Assembly (NCBI RefSeq): GCF_001625195.1
Contig: NC_054389.1
Span: 4,708,520 to 4,772,519 of the forward strand
Length of the DNA stretch: 64,000 nt
DNA from: Drechmeria coniospora
Lineage: Eukaryota; Ascomycota; Sordariomycetes; Hypocreales; Ophiocordycipitaceae
Direction: 5' to 3'
Numbering within the stretch: position 1 is the first letter of the stretch; each line of letters begins with the position of its first letter. The position numbers and the translations under genes were made by a program. Shown piece by piece: positions 47,755 to 57,600 of this stretch. The notes beneath the pieces were generated by a model, which had not been told where the DNA came from, did no database searches, and saw nothing but the letters and a program-made list of their open reading frames with translations.

Positions 47755-48312
47755 ATGCACAAGACGGTGCTCGCGATGCTCGGCGGCGCCGCCCTCGCGC
47801 TGGCGGCACCAGATGACGGGGACCCGCTGCATAACTGGTGCAACACCCTGAGCACCGACGACAGGGCCCAGACATGCTACTGCTCCGCCTTCTGGATGGC
47901 GGGGTACGCGAACGCCGACGTGCAGTTCAAGACGGATTGCCAGCTCGCTTCGATGAACAAGCTATTCGACGGCGCCGAATTGGCGCTCAAGTCCGGCCTG
48001 GACTCATTCATGTCGCCGGTGGATGCCGAATACAACGGCGGGCAGTGGACGCACAACATAACCATCGTCTTCACCGCCGTCAAAGACCGCGAATGGCCGA
48101 CCGACTATCGCGTCGGCACACTTCGGGCCCTCCGTCGGGCATCGTACGAGAGCGCCCGGCTGGACGGCAACATGAAGTGGTATGTGCGTGAGTCGACGCA
48201 GTACTGGAACTGGACCCCCGACCAGTGCTGGCGGAATACCCAATGCGGATTCTTTAAAACCTGTGCCTTTTCGCAGGGCGGGTACCTCGACATCCTCGTC
48301 GACTGGGGATGA
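47755..48312 (+). CDS. Small secreted cysteine-containing protein, unknown function
   Basis: 185 residues, single exon. A signal peptide is visible (MHKTVLAMLGGAALALAAPD, cleavage likely near residues 17-19). The mature part has seven cysteines (29, 41, 43, 62, 158, 164, 170), clustered at the two ends, and two N-glycosylation sequons (NIT at 101, NWT at 152). It is rich in Trp and Tyr. I recognise no family. Size, secretion signal and cysteine placement fit a cuticle, wall or effector-like protein, but nothing shows a target or activity. An odd number of cysteines leaves one unpaired unless it dimerises. The neighbours are unrelated. Confidence 0.8.
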   Translation: MHKTVLAMLGGAALALAAPDDGDPLHNWCNTLSTDDRAQTCYCSAFWMAGYANADVQFKTDCQLASMNKLFDGAELALKSGLDSFMSPVDAEYNGGQWTHNITIVFTAVKDREWPTDYRVGTLRALRRASYESARLDGNMKWYVRESTQYWNWTPDQCWRNTQCGFFKTCAFSQGGYLDILVDWG

Positions 48313-49452
48313 TGGCGAGCACATGTGCGCATGACATCTCGTGGAGATGCGGAGTTCGAGGTGGAGGCATGGAGGAGGCATCATCGCCTCGTCCGAGTCC
48401 CACGTGCATACTCCAATGCTATTCATCCATGTCCATGGAATGGTTGAGGTGCGGTCCGCTGCTATAATATTGTAAGTAGAATGGTTGGGGTGCAGAGACA
48501 CATCCCGTGAATATACTATCCACGCTCTTTTGCTGAGTATTGCGTCGATCGATCCCGTAATGATGGTGTTCATTCGTGTGTTCTATGATCCCGTTGCTCG
48601 CCTCCTCACAGTTTGTCTTGTTGCCTGATGCCGCCTCTTGGCTTCGGCTCTTGACTTTGGTTTGATGATTTTCCCGGGGCGGCCAGCAGCCATGGAGAGC
48701 AAGGAAACGGAAAACATGCTAGAATAGTGTCTTTGCATACACTTACATTCACGATGCCTTTTGCATTTGATTTATTCGATTTTGGTAAGGGAGGTTTTCC
48801 CGCTCGACGAGTCGCTGTTGCTGTCGCAACCCGTCATGCCTGAGGCTACCTTTGCCAACATGCCCATCGTGCCTGCCTCGACGTTTTAGTCAGTATGATG
48901 GCATGACTTCACTCTCAAGTGTTCGGCAGGAAAGAGGGAGATGACAATAAGTAGCCAATCATTCATGGAGTGAGGTGCCACATTTTACTCGGCTCCGATG
49001 AAGAGAGCAAATCGGCAGGCGCTGAACCTTGACACCTTCCACTTGACATGCACGCCCACGGCGCAGCAGGCGGAACCCGTGTGGATACTGGTTAGTAGAA
49101 TATGAACATATGCTTACGGAGTACGGAGTAGAGAGTACTGTATTTTCACGGGTCCCCCCCCCCGGCGTCACGAGCAAGGGGTCGCGCTATCCCAATTCCA
49201 ACCAATTACGGTACAGTATTACATTACTCCGTACCTCTTCATTTCCTGCAAAGCAGTCCGACTCCATGATGCACCATTTCCTCTACAGCTACGATCGTCT
49301 GCAAAACAAAAGCATCCGCGCCCTCATCGCCTGTTGACATCAAGCCCGATTCCAGGCCTCTGTCGCGGCCGTCTCTACCCCCGCCCCTTCGGCCAGCCGC
49401 CGTTTCCACCCCGATCCCACGGTAGCCGGTCGTCGGCCAAGGCACGCCCACC
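48313..49452. other. Spacer between secreted protein and J-protein genes
   Basis: No gene supported. Overlapping tandem TACGGAGTA motifs sit at 49115-49130, a C-run lies near 49.155 kb and a TACTCCGTA motif near 49.226 kb. The rest is unremarkable. Confidence 0.5.
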
Positions 49453-50283
49453 ATGGCCGACGACGGCGCCAAGGACCTCGCCCGCTTCGCCGCCACCTAC
49501 GCCGATGAGGATGTCGACCTCTACGACCTTCTCGGCGTCGACGCCCTCACCCCCAAGGAGGACATCCACCGCGCCTGGCGCAAGCGCTCCCTCAAGCACC
49601 ACCCCGACAAGGCTGGTGCCGCCTTCGACGCGGCCACATGGGAATGCTTCGAGCGCGCCCGTGACATCCTCTCGGACCCTACCGCCCGCGCCGTCTACGA
49701 CAATGCTTCCAAGGCCAAGCTTCTCCGCCGCCAGGAGCGCCAGGCGATGGAAAAGGAGGATAGGCGTTTCGCCGACGACCTCGAGGCCCGCGAGGCCGCC
49801 GCCGCCCGCCTGCGCGCCGAAGGAGAGCAGCGCGACAGGGAGGCCCTGCAGAGGGAGAGGGAGCGCCTCGCGGGCGTCCAGAGGAGGAGGGAGGAGGAGA
49901 CGCGCCGGCAAGAGCTGGCCGCCCAGGAGGCCGAGGATCTAGCCGAGGCCAAGAGGCGGCTTCGCGAGAAGAAGGAAGAGAAGGCTCGGAGGCGCGAGGC
50001 CAAGGAGTCGATGAAGGCATCCATGAGCACCAGTAAAGCGTCAGGCCCGTCCAACGGCACCGTCAACGTCCCCGGCGACTACCTTTTTACGGCCGCCAAA
50101 GTCGACAAGAAGTACTGGGAGCTCGTCTGCGACAAGCTAAAGGCGGCCCAAACGGTCCGGAACCTACAAAGGACAGCAGCCTCGGCCTCGGAGCTGGAAG
50201 AGGCCGAGAGGGGGCTCGAGGAAGCCCGGAGATGGATACACGAGGCCGAAGGCAAATACGAGCGAGAAACAGCAGCGTTTTGA
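49453..50283 (+). CDS. J-domain protein, DNAJC17/Cwf23-like
   Basis: 276 residues, single exon. The N-terminal J domain (about residues 20-85) has VDLYDLLGVDALTPKEDIHRAW (in part) and an intact HPD (KHHPDKAG), so it should stimulate an Hsp70. A long Arg/Glu-rich coiled-coil region follows (about 95-200), then a C-terminal segment with DYLFTAAKVDKKYWELV. This plan matches the spliceosome-associated Cwf23/DNAJC17 group, but no RRM is visible at the C-terminus, as in yeast Cwf23. A role in splicing is inferred from architecture. A nuclear localisation would fit the basic runs. Confidence 0.8.
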   Translation: MADDGAKDLARFAATYADEDVDLYDLLGVDALTPKEDIHRAWRKRSLKHHPDKAGAAFDAATWECFERARDILSDPTARAVYDNASKAKLLRRQERQAMEKEDRRFADDLEAREAAAARLRAEGEQRDREALQRERERLAGVQRRREEETRRQELAAQEAEDLAEAKRRLREKKEEKARRREAKESMKASMSTSKASGPSNGTVNVPGDYLFTAAKVDKKYWELVCDKLKAAQTVRNLQRTAASASELEEAERGLEEARRWIHEAEGKYERETAAF

Positions 50284-50592
50284 CCATGGCGCCTACGGAT
50301 CGCACATACGGACTATATAGAGTCAAATGTCTGTTGTTGCATTTGAAATGATACCCACCTTGTTCTTCTTCGCAGAGCCGACGTTACTGTCGGTCGGTTG
50401 GTTCATCGAATGCGAGATAATGTGACACCGTCACCAGTTCGCAGCACAGAAGGGAATTCGTACTGACTGCCCCTAGCCATCACCTTCTCCCTGTCCTACT
50501 GGAAGTCGCCTCGGCTTTCATCGTTCCGGTCTCGTGCGGGCCGGACGGGTATGTGAACATCCATACAATGTGCTGCTTGCATACGTCGACGC
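50284..50592. other. Short convergent spacer
   Basis: 3' flanks of the J-protein and amidohydrolase genes. Nothing else seen. Confidence 0.5.
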
Positions 50593-51723
50593 TCACGCCT
50601 GCTCCACCAAGTTCAGCACGCGGATGGCGTTCATTCCCATGGTAGCCGCGGCGCTTCCGACGCCGGCCTCGTTCGTCTTGGCCACGGCATCCGCGTTCAA
50701 GCTCACGCTCTCCCACAGGCCTTCTTCGCCCGTGACGAGGGGGGGGAAGAATGGATGATCGGTGCCAAACATGAGTCTGTCGCCGCCGCTCGCCTCCGTC
50801 GCCGCCTTCAGGCCGACTTCCGAGTATATGACGGCGTCGAGGTAGACCTGCTCCCGCAAGACGTCCCAGATGGTGCGCCGGCTCTTGGCGCCTTTCCCCT
50901 TGCCCGAAAGCAGGCCGTCGTGAAGGATGCAGCTCTCGATCCTGCCCGCGAGGAAGGGGAGGGTACCGCCGCTGTGGGCGAGAAGCATGCGCAGCTCGGG
51001 GACCTTGTCAAAGACGCCGGCGAGGTACATGCGCGCGACCGCAATGGTCGTCTCCATGGGGAAGCCGAGGGCGAGGGGGAGAACGTGACCGTACTCCTCG
51101 GCGCGCGGTCCCCAGACCTCGTTCGGCAGGCCGTAGTGAGGGTGCAAAAAGATGGTGAATTGGGCGGCCGCGACAGCCTCCAAGATGGGGAGCAGAGCCG
51201 GGTCGTCGAGCCCCTTTCCGAGGCCCGAGGTGCCCAGGATGATTCCGCGGCAGTATTTGAGGTCCCGGAGCTGCTTGATGGAAGCCAGGATCGTCTCGAG
51301 CGGCGCCGTCAGCGGCAAGGTGCCGAAGAAGAACAGGCGTCCGTGATGCTGGCGGCACATGTTGGAGAACTCTTCGTTCACCGACGCACCGATGGCGCCG
51401 GCATCGTCGGCATCGAGGAAGTCGAGCCAGGGATTCGCAAGCGAGATGACGGAAATATCAATCTTGTGCACGTCCATGAAGCGAATCTTTTGGTCGAGCG
51501 AGGTATACTGCGAGCTGAGCGGTCGGCCAGGCGGCCGAGTCGAGGGGTCCTTGAGGGCTTTTTCGAGGGACTCGACCTCGGATTCGAGAAGGATCAAGCG
51601 CCGTTCGGACGAGTGGGGAAAGGAGCGAACGATGGGTATGGTCGAGCGAGTTTCGAGGATCTTGATGTACGAGGGAGGGTACATGTGGGTGTGGACGTCG
51701 ACGACGAAATTTTTGGGCACCAT
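50593..51723 (-). CDS. Amidohydrolase-family decarboxylase, ACMSD-like
   Basis: Metal-dependent enzyme of the amidohydrolase_2 group that contains 2-amino-3-carboxymuconate-6-semialdehyde decarboxylase and related aromatic decarboxylases. 376 residues, single exon. The zinc-site motifs are visible: DVHTHMYPP at the N-terminus, HPHYG for the third histidine, and FGTDHPFF with the catalytic Asp. AHSGGTLPFLAGRIE is also typical. The start is taken at 51723, directly before this first motif. The open frame extends 60 codons further upstream but has no family sequence. Exact substrate is not determinable; tryptophan/kynurenine catabolism is the leading guess. Confidence 0.88.
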   Translation of the reverse strand: MVPKNFVVDVHTHMYPPSYIKILETRSTIPIVRSFPHSSERRLILLESEVESLEKALKDPSTRPPGRPLSSQYTSLDQKIRFMDVHKIDISVISLANPWLDFLDADDAGAIGASVNEEFSNMCRQHHGRLFFFGTLPLTAPLETILASIKQLRDLKYCRGIILGTSGLGKGLDDPALLPILEAVAAAQFTIFLHPHYGLPNEVWGPRAEEYGHVLPLALGFPMETTIAVARMYLAGVFDKVPELRMLLAHSGGTLPFLAGRIESCILHDGLLSGKGKGAKSRRTIWDVLREQVYLDAVIYSEVGLKAATEASGGDRLMFGTDHPFFPPLVTGEEGLWESVSLNADAVAKTNEAGVGSAAATMGMNAIRVLNLVEQA

Positions 51724-52020
51724 CGTGAACGCGGCTGTGCTGTCTCCTCGTCGGTTCGTCTTGTTTTTCCTTTGGGAATTACGATACGCCTTTTCCTCCA
51801 GAGCTCCAGATATGGTTCTCGGTAGTCGTTGCGGTGGAAGAGCGAAAGGGTGGGCGATGAAGGGGACTGATGGGCAAGGAAGGTCACTAGCTAGCCAGCT
51901 CACGGGCGGAGGCCGATGCAGGAACGGCGGATCTGACGGGTTGACGGAACACGCTTAAGCAAATTGGGCGATGCTGACTTGCCGAGCTTGACCAACAATC
52001 TTGCCATCTTTACTGCCGAG

Positions 52021-52080
52021 CTAGACAGAGGCGGAGCTGGACAGAGGGGGGAGCTGGATAGAGGGGGGGCTGGACAGGGA
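52021..52080. repeat. GAGCTGGACAGAGGGGG-type tandem repeat
   Basis: Three to four imperfect 17-18 nt units. Confidence 0.75.
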
Positions 52081-52837
52081 AGAAGAGGGGTTGAGGAGAC
52101 AAACGAAGAGCGGAGGCGGGTCAGCGAGGACGTAAGCAGCCGTCCGACGCAGGTGCAGGCATGGCCAAGACCGGATGGGAAATGCAATGCGACGTCGAGA
52201 ATGACGGCAGTCTGTAGCGTGGGGAATGCGGCATGCGTGATTGTAGATGTGCAACGTTCCGTGCGAGATATGATTTCCCTCGGTCGGCGCTTCCATTGGT
52301 CGTGTCAAAGGTGCCCTCCTGCGAGGTGAGTGAATATCAACATGTCAGTCCCTGCCTGGTGCGTTCTCGGTGTGTGTAGTTCCCTGGCTAGTAGGCATTA
52401 CATGAAGACTGCCTACTGCCATCAACGTTGTAAATCAAAGTCCCGGCCATGCTGGAAGGGTTCGTATGGAAAGGCACTCTGTACGTGCACGCCAGGTATT
52501 GCTGATAGGCACCCACGGCGTGCTGTTAGTGAGTAATGGGTGCTAAGATTCTAGAGACCAGAGGTGTTGTTCGTAGGTCGCCAGGGCCCTTACGGTGCCA
52601 GCGGTATAGGTGTAAGCAGCTGCCTGTTGGTCCGTTGGTGGCCACAAACCGAGTGCCGGCGCGGGGTTGACCTGAAGTACGTCTTCCTCGATGCGGAAGG
52701 CGTCAGGCTCAGAGGGCCTGCCTACAACAGACGGTCTACCGTCCCACCCTGTTTGGATGCCGTTAGCGAGCCTGGCATGGGAAGGCAAGGTTCGACAGAG
52801 AGGTGGTGAGCGGTCTGATCTACCTAGCATAGCATCA

Positions 52838-52870
52838 TGCCATCCATCCATCCATCCATCCTGTCCATCC
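52838..52870. repeat. (CATC)n microsatellite
   Basis: About six tetranucleotide copies followed by two more after a short interruption. Confidence 0.8.
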
Positions 52871-53033
52871 ATGCACATGCATAAAGACCATCCTCGCCCC
52901 CTACTGTGCCGCTCGCACGTCTCCGTCATTCATCGAAAGCATCCTCGTCGTCGTGTTCGTTCTGGAGGCGAGCCCGTATACTGCTGTGCTACCCATAGCT
53001 CGTAGTCGGCTCCTCATCGACCCCGCAGCATCG

Positions 53034-53240
53034 CTCCTCCTCTCAGCGTCTCTCTTCCTCTCAGCGTCTCTCCTCCTCTCAGCGTCTCTCCTCCTCTCAG
53101 GTCTCTCCTCCTCTCAGCGTCTCTCCTCCTCTCAGCGTCTCTCCTCCTCTCAGGTCTCTACTCCTCTCAGCATCTCTCCTCCTCTCAGGTCTCTCCTCCT
53201 CTCAGCGTCTCTCCTCCTCTCAGGTCTCTCCTCCTCTCAG
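53034..53240. repeat. Pyrimidine minisatellite made of splice-acceptor-like units
   Basis: About twelve copies of a 16-18 nt unit with core CTCTCCTCCTCTCAG, joined by CGT, GT or CAT. The last copy ends one base before the ATG of the 2OG oxygenase gene. Each unit is a polypyrimidine tract plus CAG, the form of a 3' splice site. It reads through in one frame but the resulting Ser/Leu peptide is not considered real. Confidence 0.85.
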
Positions 53241-53241
53241 C

Positions 53242-54490
53242 ATGGCCGCTGCCGTGAGCAAGGAAGGGCTCGTCATCCCCGTGAGCTCTACCGCTGGTCC
53301 GGAATGCGGTCGAGTGCCGTTTCGGTTCTGTCTGACCCCCTTTTCCTCTCCAGCTCATCGACTACGCCAAGTTCGTCGACGGCACGCCCTCGGAGCGGGC
53401 CGCCACGGCCGACAGCATCCTCAAGGGATTCCAGACGGCCGGCTTCATCTACCTCAAGAACCACTCGATCCCGGCCGACGTGCTCGCCCACACCTTTGCC
53501 CGTTCCGCCGACTTCTTTGACCAGCCGCTCGACGACAAGCTCAAGCTCGGATGGACGACGGCCGCCGCCAACCGCGGCTACTCCTCGCCGGGACGCGAAA
53601 AGGTGACGCAGCTCAAGGACGGCAAGGACGTCGACAACCTCCGCAACGCCGCGCCGGACCTCAAGGAGAGCTACGAGATGGGCCGCGACTCGAACGCTCA
53701 GTTTGCGAACCCGTGGCCTGGCGAGGAGGGCAAGCTGAAGGGCTTCCGTGCCGATATGAAGGACTTCTTCGATCGGTGCAAGAGCATGCACCAGGAGGTC
53801 ATGAGGGCCATCGGCTTGGGCATGGGGCTCGGCGAGGACTTTTTCAACACCTTCGTTGACGTCGGCGACAACACGCTGCGGCTGCTGCACTATCCTGCCG
53901 TCAAGGCCGACGTCTTCCGCATCAACCCCGGCCAGGTCCGAGCGGGAGAGCACAGTGTACGCCACATGCCGTCGCCCACAATCCTAGTCACTCGATCCCC
54001 GTGACACAATGCTCGTGCGCTCGCAACCTCGAGACTGACGCTCGCCGCAGGACTATGGCTCCATCACTCTTCTGTTCCAGGACAGCAGGGGCGGTCTCCA
54101 AGTCAAAAGTCCGACGGGCCATTTCGTCGATGCCACGCCCATCGAGGGTACTGTCGTCGTCAACGCCGGCGACTTGCTCGCCCGATGGAGCAACGACACC
54201 ATCAAGAGCACCGTCCACCGAGTCGTGGAGCCCCCGCAGAAGGAGGGGGTCGAATACCCGCCCCGATACAGCATCGCGTACGTACACGCGCGCGTGAACA
54301 AAGACACGCATAACGGCCGCCTCGACGCATCGGACTCTCTGCTGACGGTTGGCCCAGGTACTTCTGCAACCCAAACTTTGCCTGCCATATTGAGACCCTT
54401 CCGGGCACGTATGCGTCGGAAGCGGAGAAAAAGTATGAAGGCATCAACAGTGGCCAGTATCTCATCCAGAGGTTGACGGCAACGTATTGA
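53242..54490 (+). CDS. 2-oxoglutarate/Fe(II)-dependent oxygenase, isopenicillin N synthase-like
   Basis: Non-haem iron oxygenase of the IPNS-like (DIOX_N plus 2OG-FeII_Oxy) group. Exons 53242..53280, 53354..53956, 54051..54277 and 54358..54490 give 333 residues. DIOX_N region: GFIYLKNHSIPADVL and ADFFDQPLDDKLKL. Iron and cosubstrate residues: H-x-D in AGEHSDYGSITLLFQD (made by the exon 2/3 splice), distal His in STVHRV, and Arg-x-Ser in PRYSIAYFCNP (made by the exon 3/4 splice). The C-terminus ends GINSGQYLIQRLTATY, a common ending of this subgroup. Substrate unknown; no biosynthetic cluster surrounds it. The 5' leader is the pyrimidine minisatellite. Confidence 0.9.
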
Positions 54491-55116
54491 CGTCAACGGA
54501 TCGGTCGATACCCCCGAGTACGAAGAGTTGGCTGCGTGCGAAGGTTCGAAAGACGGTTTCATGACGACCATGCACATGCAGACAACTCTGTGGCGTGACC
54601 GGTGGCGTGGCATCCAGATGATTGGTACGCTTGCCGTTGCAGACGACGTAATGACCTTTTCTCCGTCACTGAGCGCGCTGTCGGCAACACAACAGCAAAG
54701 CACAGGCATGCGGTGTTATCAACCGCATCGTCGTGGAGGGGTGAGGTGAGGATGTCTTGAGGTTGGAATAGAAAAGTTTTGGAAAGTACGGAGTAGTGAC
54801 GGATGTTTTCATCTAGCATGTTGCCATGATTCATATCGTCGTCTCAGATAGTCTTCCATCGTCACCCAGGGAGCACCGTCCCGGCAGCCGAGGAGGACTA
54901 ATCACACCGCCAGCCGAACTCCGCTCCATTGTCTTATGTCACACTAATCATACGATTAGATGCATAGGGGCTCAGAATAGGTTTAGTCCGAGCAGACCCA
55001 CAAGCGGCGCAACGCTTCTTGCCAGAAGCCACTGTGTCCAAGCAGGCCTACAGTGAGGAAAACGCTCATTAGAAAAAGGCCGTTATGGCCGCAATCTCTT
55101 TTGTAGGAATCAAGGC

Positions 55117-55172
55117 TATTTCATTTGTTGAGACGTATGCTCCTATTCGATAAAGCAACGTATAGTGTGACA
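55117..55172. repeat. 56-nt direct repeat, intact copy
   Basis: Matches the split copy at 56099-56138 plus 56319-56334 with two G/A differences. One frame reads SFVETYAPIR, which resembles the start of copia reverse transcriptase. This copy shows what the site looked like without the inserted LTR. Confidence 0.85.
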
Positions 55173-55335
55173 GTTGTTAGCCCGGATGGTATAAGAACTC
55201 AGTAACTTCCACTGTTGAAAACAAAAAATAACTATTCGAAAAAAAAACCCAATAATTTAACTTACACAAATCTATCAAACAACCAAAGCAATTAAAGCAG
55301 ACTTCCCTAACACGGAAAGCTAACTCAAGCATACA

Positions 55336-56135
55336 ATGGATACAAGGAATAATATGTACGAGGTCCTCCCAAAGACCCAGAAGCTAGAGGTCCCAGAAGA
55401 TTTGGTCCTTTGGCTAGACGTTTTAGAGAGCTATGCAAGCATTCGAAGAATGTGGGATATGATCGATCCGGAACAACCTGAGCAACCAACTGATACTGAT
55501 AAATCACTGAGCCAAAGCACTGGACCATAGAAGAAGGCAAGAATATTTTACTTAATGATTTTCCCAGCATAACAATACAACAATTGCAACAATTCCTTGA
55601 AATAAATACTCGAATTGAAATAAACGAGCAGTCGATCTACCGTTCCAAACAGAAAAAGGAGCAGGAAATACGCCAATGGATTGCTGCAACTATACAACCA
55701 AGCGTATACAAGACAATAACGACAGAACTCAAAGAAAAAGATAAAGACTATTCAATTCGTATGCTTGTAAAAGAGATAAAGGAGCATTTTGCACCAACTG
55801 AGGAAACAATTATCGAGTATGCTCAACATAAATACCGAGCAGTACTTAAGGAAGCGGAACGCGCAAATATAAAGCCTACAACGTGGTATACGCATTGGAA
55901 TAGTGCATACGCTGATGCAAAAAGACAAGGCATTCCTGAAGTTAATGGAGAACTAGCTATAGATGCCTTTCTAAAAGCTGTAGGTATCCGTTTTGCTCCA
56001 GAATGGGCTAGCCAGGTAAGTAGGGAGATAACCCAAGCACGGATCAAGGGTATCCAAACCGATACTCTAAAAACATATGCCGCTGAGTTTATATGTTATA
56101 TTTCATTTGTTAAGACGTATGCTCCTATTCAATAA
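55336..56135 (+). pseudogene. Copia-type retrotransposon gag relic
   Basis: Two overlapping open blocks, 55336..55530 and a second frame open from about 55509 to 56135, are offset by one frame, so at least one frameshift separates them. The first begins MDTRNNMYEVLPKTQ and has LWLDVLESYASIRRMW. The second has IRQWIAATIQPSVYKTI, EYAQHKYRAVLKEA and NIKPTTWYTHWNSAY, the helical pattern of Ty1/copia capsid proteins. There is no CCHC knuckle, protease, integrase or full reverse transcriptase, so it cannot move by itself. Base composition is far more AT-rich than host genes. A primer-binding-like TGGTATAAGAACTC lies upstream at 55187-55200. Confidence 0.75.
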
Positions 56136-56334
56136 AGCTGTTATGGTATCGGGCTTAGCCCGATATAGGATACAAGATGGAGGGAACCAACGGACCCACT
56201 GGGGGAACGCACACAAACTAGAAGCCCTAACTGTCAAGTAGTTCTCCCTTCTTCAAGTCTTTTAATAAACATCATTGAGAGTCCTAGAGCAGTCGCCTAG
56301 CGACTCCGTAACAAAAGCAACGTATAGTGTGACA
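56099..56334. repeat. 56-nt direct repeat, copy split by a solo LTR
   Basis: Left part 56099-56138, right part 56319-56334. The interruption consists of the LTR and one duplicated AAAGC. The left part overlaps the end of the gag-relic frame. Confidence 0.85.
56139..56313. mobile_element. Solo LTR (175 bp) with 5-bp target duplication
   Basis: It begins TGTTATGG and ends CGTAACA, with terminal inverted repeat TGTTA/TAACA and the TG...CA ends of LTRs. It is flanked on both sides by AAAGC (56134-56138 and 56314-56318). A polyadenylation-like TTTTAATAAAC lies inside. Removing the LTR and one AAAGC restores the 56-nt repeat found intact at 55117. No internal retroelement sequence remains, so it is a recombination product (solo LTR). 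Confidence 0.9.
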
Positions 56335-56583
56335 TCTTACTTGCACTCGCCGCTCCAACTCCACCTGGCTGTTCGTTAGCCTCATCGCCCCACAGGCTGT
56401 CACAGGCCGCCACTGGTCAGGTACCGCACCCCGTACCCATGCTGAGCCAACTACCCACAAAGTTGCAACCTCAAACTGCAATACTTGGGCGGTCGAAACA
56501 TCGACCTCTCCCCCCCCCCCCCCCTAAGCTTCTCTTCGCCCCCCTTCGTCTCGACAGAAACCACGACGAGGAAATCGTCAGCC

Positions 56584-57354
56584 ATGGCTTCCGCTCCGGC
56601 CCCCAAGTCGTCGCTTCAGATGGGCTACCTCGTGCTCTACAACATCCTGTCGGCCACCGCATGGAGCGTCATCCTCGGCCGCACCGTCGCCCTCTGCGTC
56701 CTGCGCGGGCCCCAGGTCGTCTACGAAGACATCGGCGAGTGGACAAAATGGACCCAGACCGTGGCCATCGTGGAGATTCTGCATTCGCTTCTCGGTGCGC
56801 CCCCCCCTGGGCTTGGTACCCTTCGAAGACGAGGCGACTAACTTGCCGCTCCTCTACCCCGCCTCAGGTGTCGTTCGCGCTCCCGTCTTCACCACGCTCA
56901 TGCAGGTGTCGTCGCGCCTCCTCCTCGTCTGGGCCATCGTCGACTCCTTCCCCTTCCTCGCCTTCTCGCCCTTCTACTCCTCAATGCTCATCGCCTGGTC
57001 CGTCACCGAGGTCATCCGCTACTCCTTCTTTGCCCTCAACTTGTCCGGCTTGCGGCCAGCATTCCTCACCTGGCTCCGCTACAACACCTTCTTCGTTCTT
57101 TATCCCGTCGGCATCTTCAGCGAGTGCTCTCTCATCTACATGGCCACGGTTCCTGCCGCCTTGCGCAATCCATTGGAGAAGGTGGCGCTATACGGTGTCC
57201 TGTTCATCTATGTGCCTGGTGAGTCAACGACCCGGACTCCGTCGTAGGTCTGTATGCTGATTCGTCAGGCGCCTACGTCCTGTACACCCACATGATGGCC
57301 CAGCGGAGAAAGGTGATGCGTGGCAGCAAGGCTCAGGGGGAGAAGGCGCAGTAA
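56584..57354 (+). CDS. PHS1: Very-long-chain 3-hydroxyacyl-CoA dehydratase (PHS1/PTPLA)
   Basis: ER membrane enzyme for the third step of fatty acid elongation. Exons 56584..56794, 56868..57218 and 57269..57354 give 215 residues, near the yeast length of 217. Family blocks: YLVLYNILSATAWSVIL, VEILHSLLGVVRAPVFTTLM (across intron 1), WSVTEVIRYSFFALNL and LRYNTFFVLYPVGIFSE, which contain the conserved Tyr and Glu expected for catalysis. There are several hydrophobic helices. The C-terminus is basic (AQRRKVMRGSKAQGEKAQ), typical for ER retention. The start at 56584 is the first ATG after the C-rich leader. Confidence 0.95.
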
Positions 57355-57600
57355 GCCGACGCGTGGATGGATGCACGTCAGGTCGTTTGATTCGACGTGT
57401 GGAACACACCTTAGGATACAGCATGTGAAGGAGCGAAGCGATATGATGCATTGCACGCAAACGCCTTATGATGACGCACATGTATGCACTCGACGGTTTG
57501 GTCAGGCAGGTGTCGAGGGGCGCGTGGGAATGGCAGGATCGCAGGAAGCGCATCGAGAGTACAGTGAGCGTAATTCAAACCACGTACTTGCCAGGTGCTT

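Larger units (their letters stand above)
51724..53241. other. Divergent spacer between amidohydrolase and 2OG oxygenase genes
   Basis: No gene supported. It includes a purine-rich tandem repeat at 52.02-52.08 kb, a (CATC)n run at about 52.84-52.87 kb and a large pyrimidine minisatellite at 53.03-53.24 kb that runs up to the next start codon. Confidence 0.55.
54491..56583. other. Spacer holding an AT-rich retroelement relic
   Basis: Bases 54.5-54.9 kb are the 3' flank of the oxygenase gene with one TACGGAGTA near 54.787 kb. Bases 55.08-56.33 kb are strongly AT-rich and hold the copia-type gag relic, the paired 56-nt repeats and the solo LTR. Bases 56.34-56.58 kb are the PHS1 promoter and leader with a C-run (about 56511-56524). 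Confidence 0.7.

Noticed and set aside
52953..53606. Open frame reading through the pyrimidine minisatellite into the oxygenase region
   Set aside because: It gives a Ser/Leu repeat peptide and is out of frame with the oxygenase domain.
50593..54490. Idea of a small biosynthetic cluster (amidohydrolase plus 2OG oxygenase)
   Set aside because: No synthase, transporter or regulator nearby, and the neighbours are housekeeping genes.
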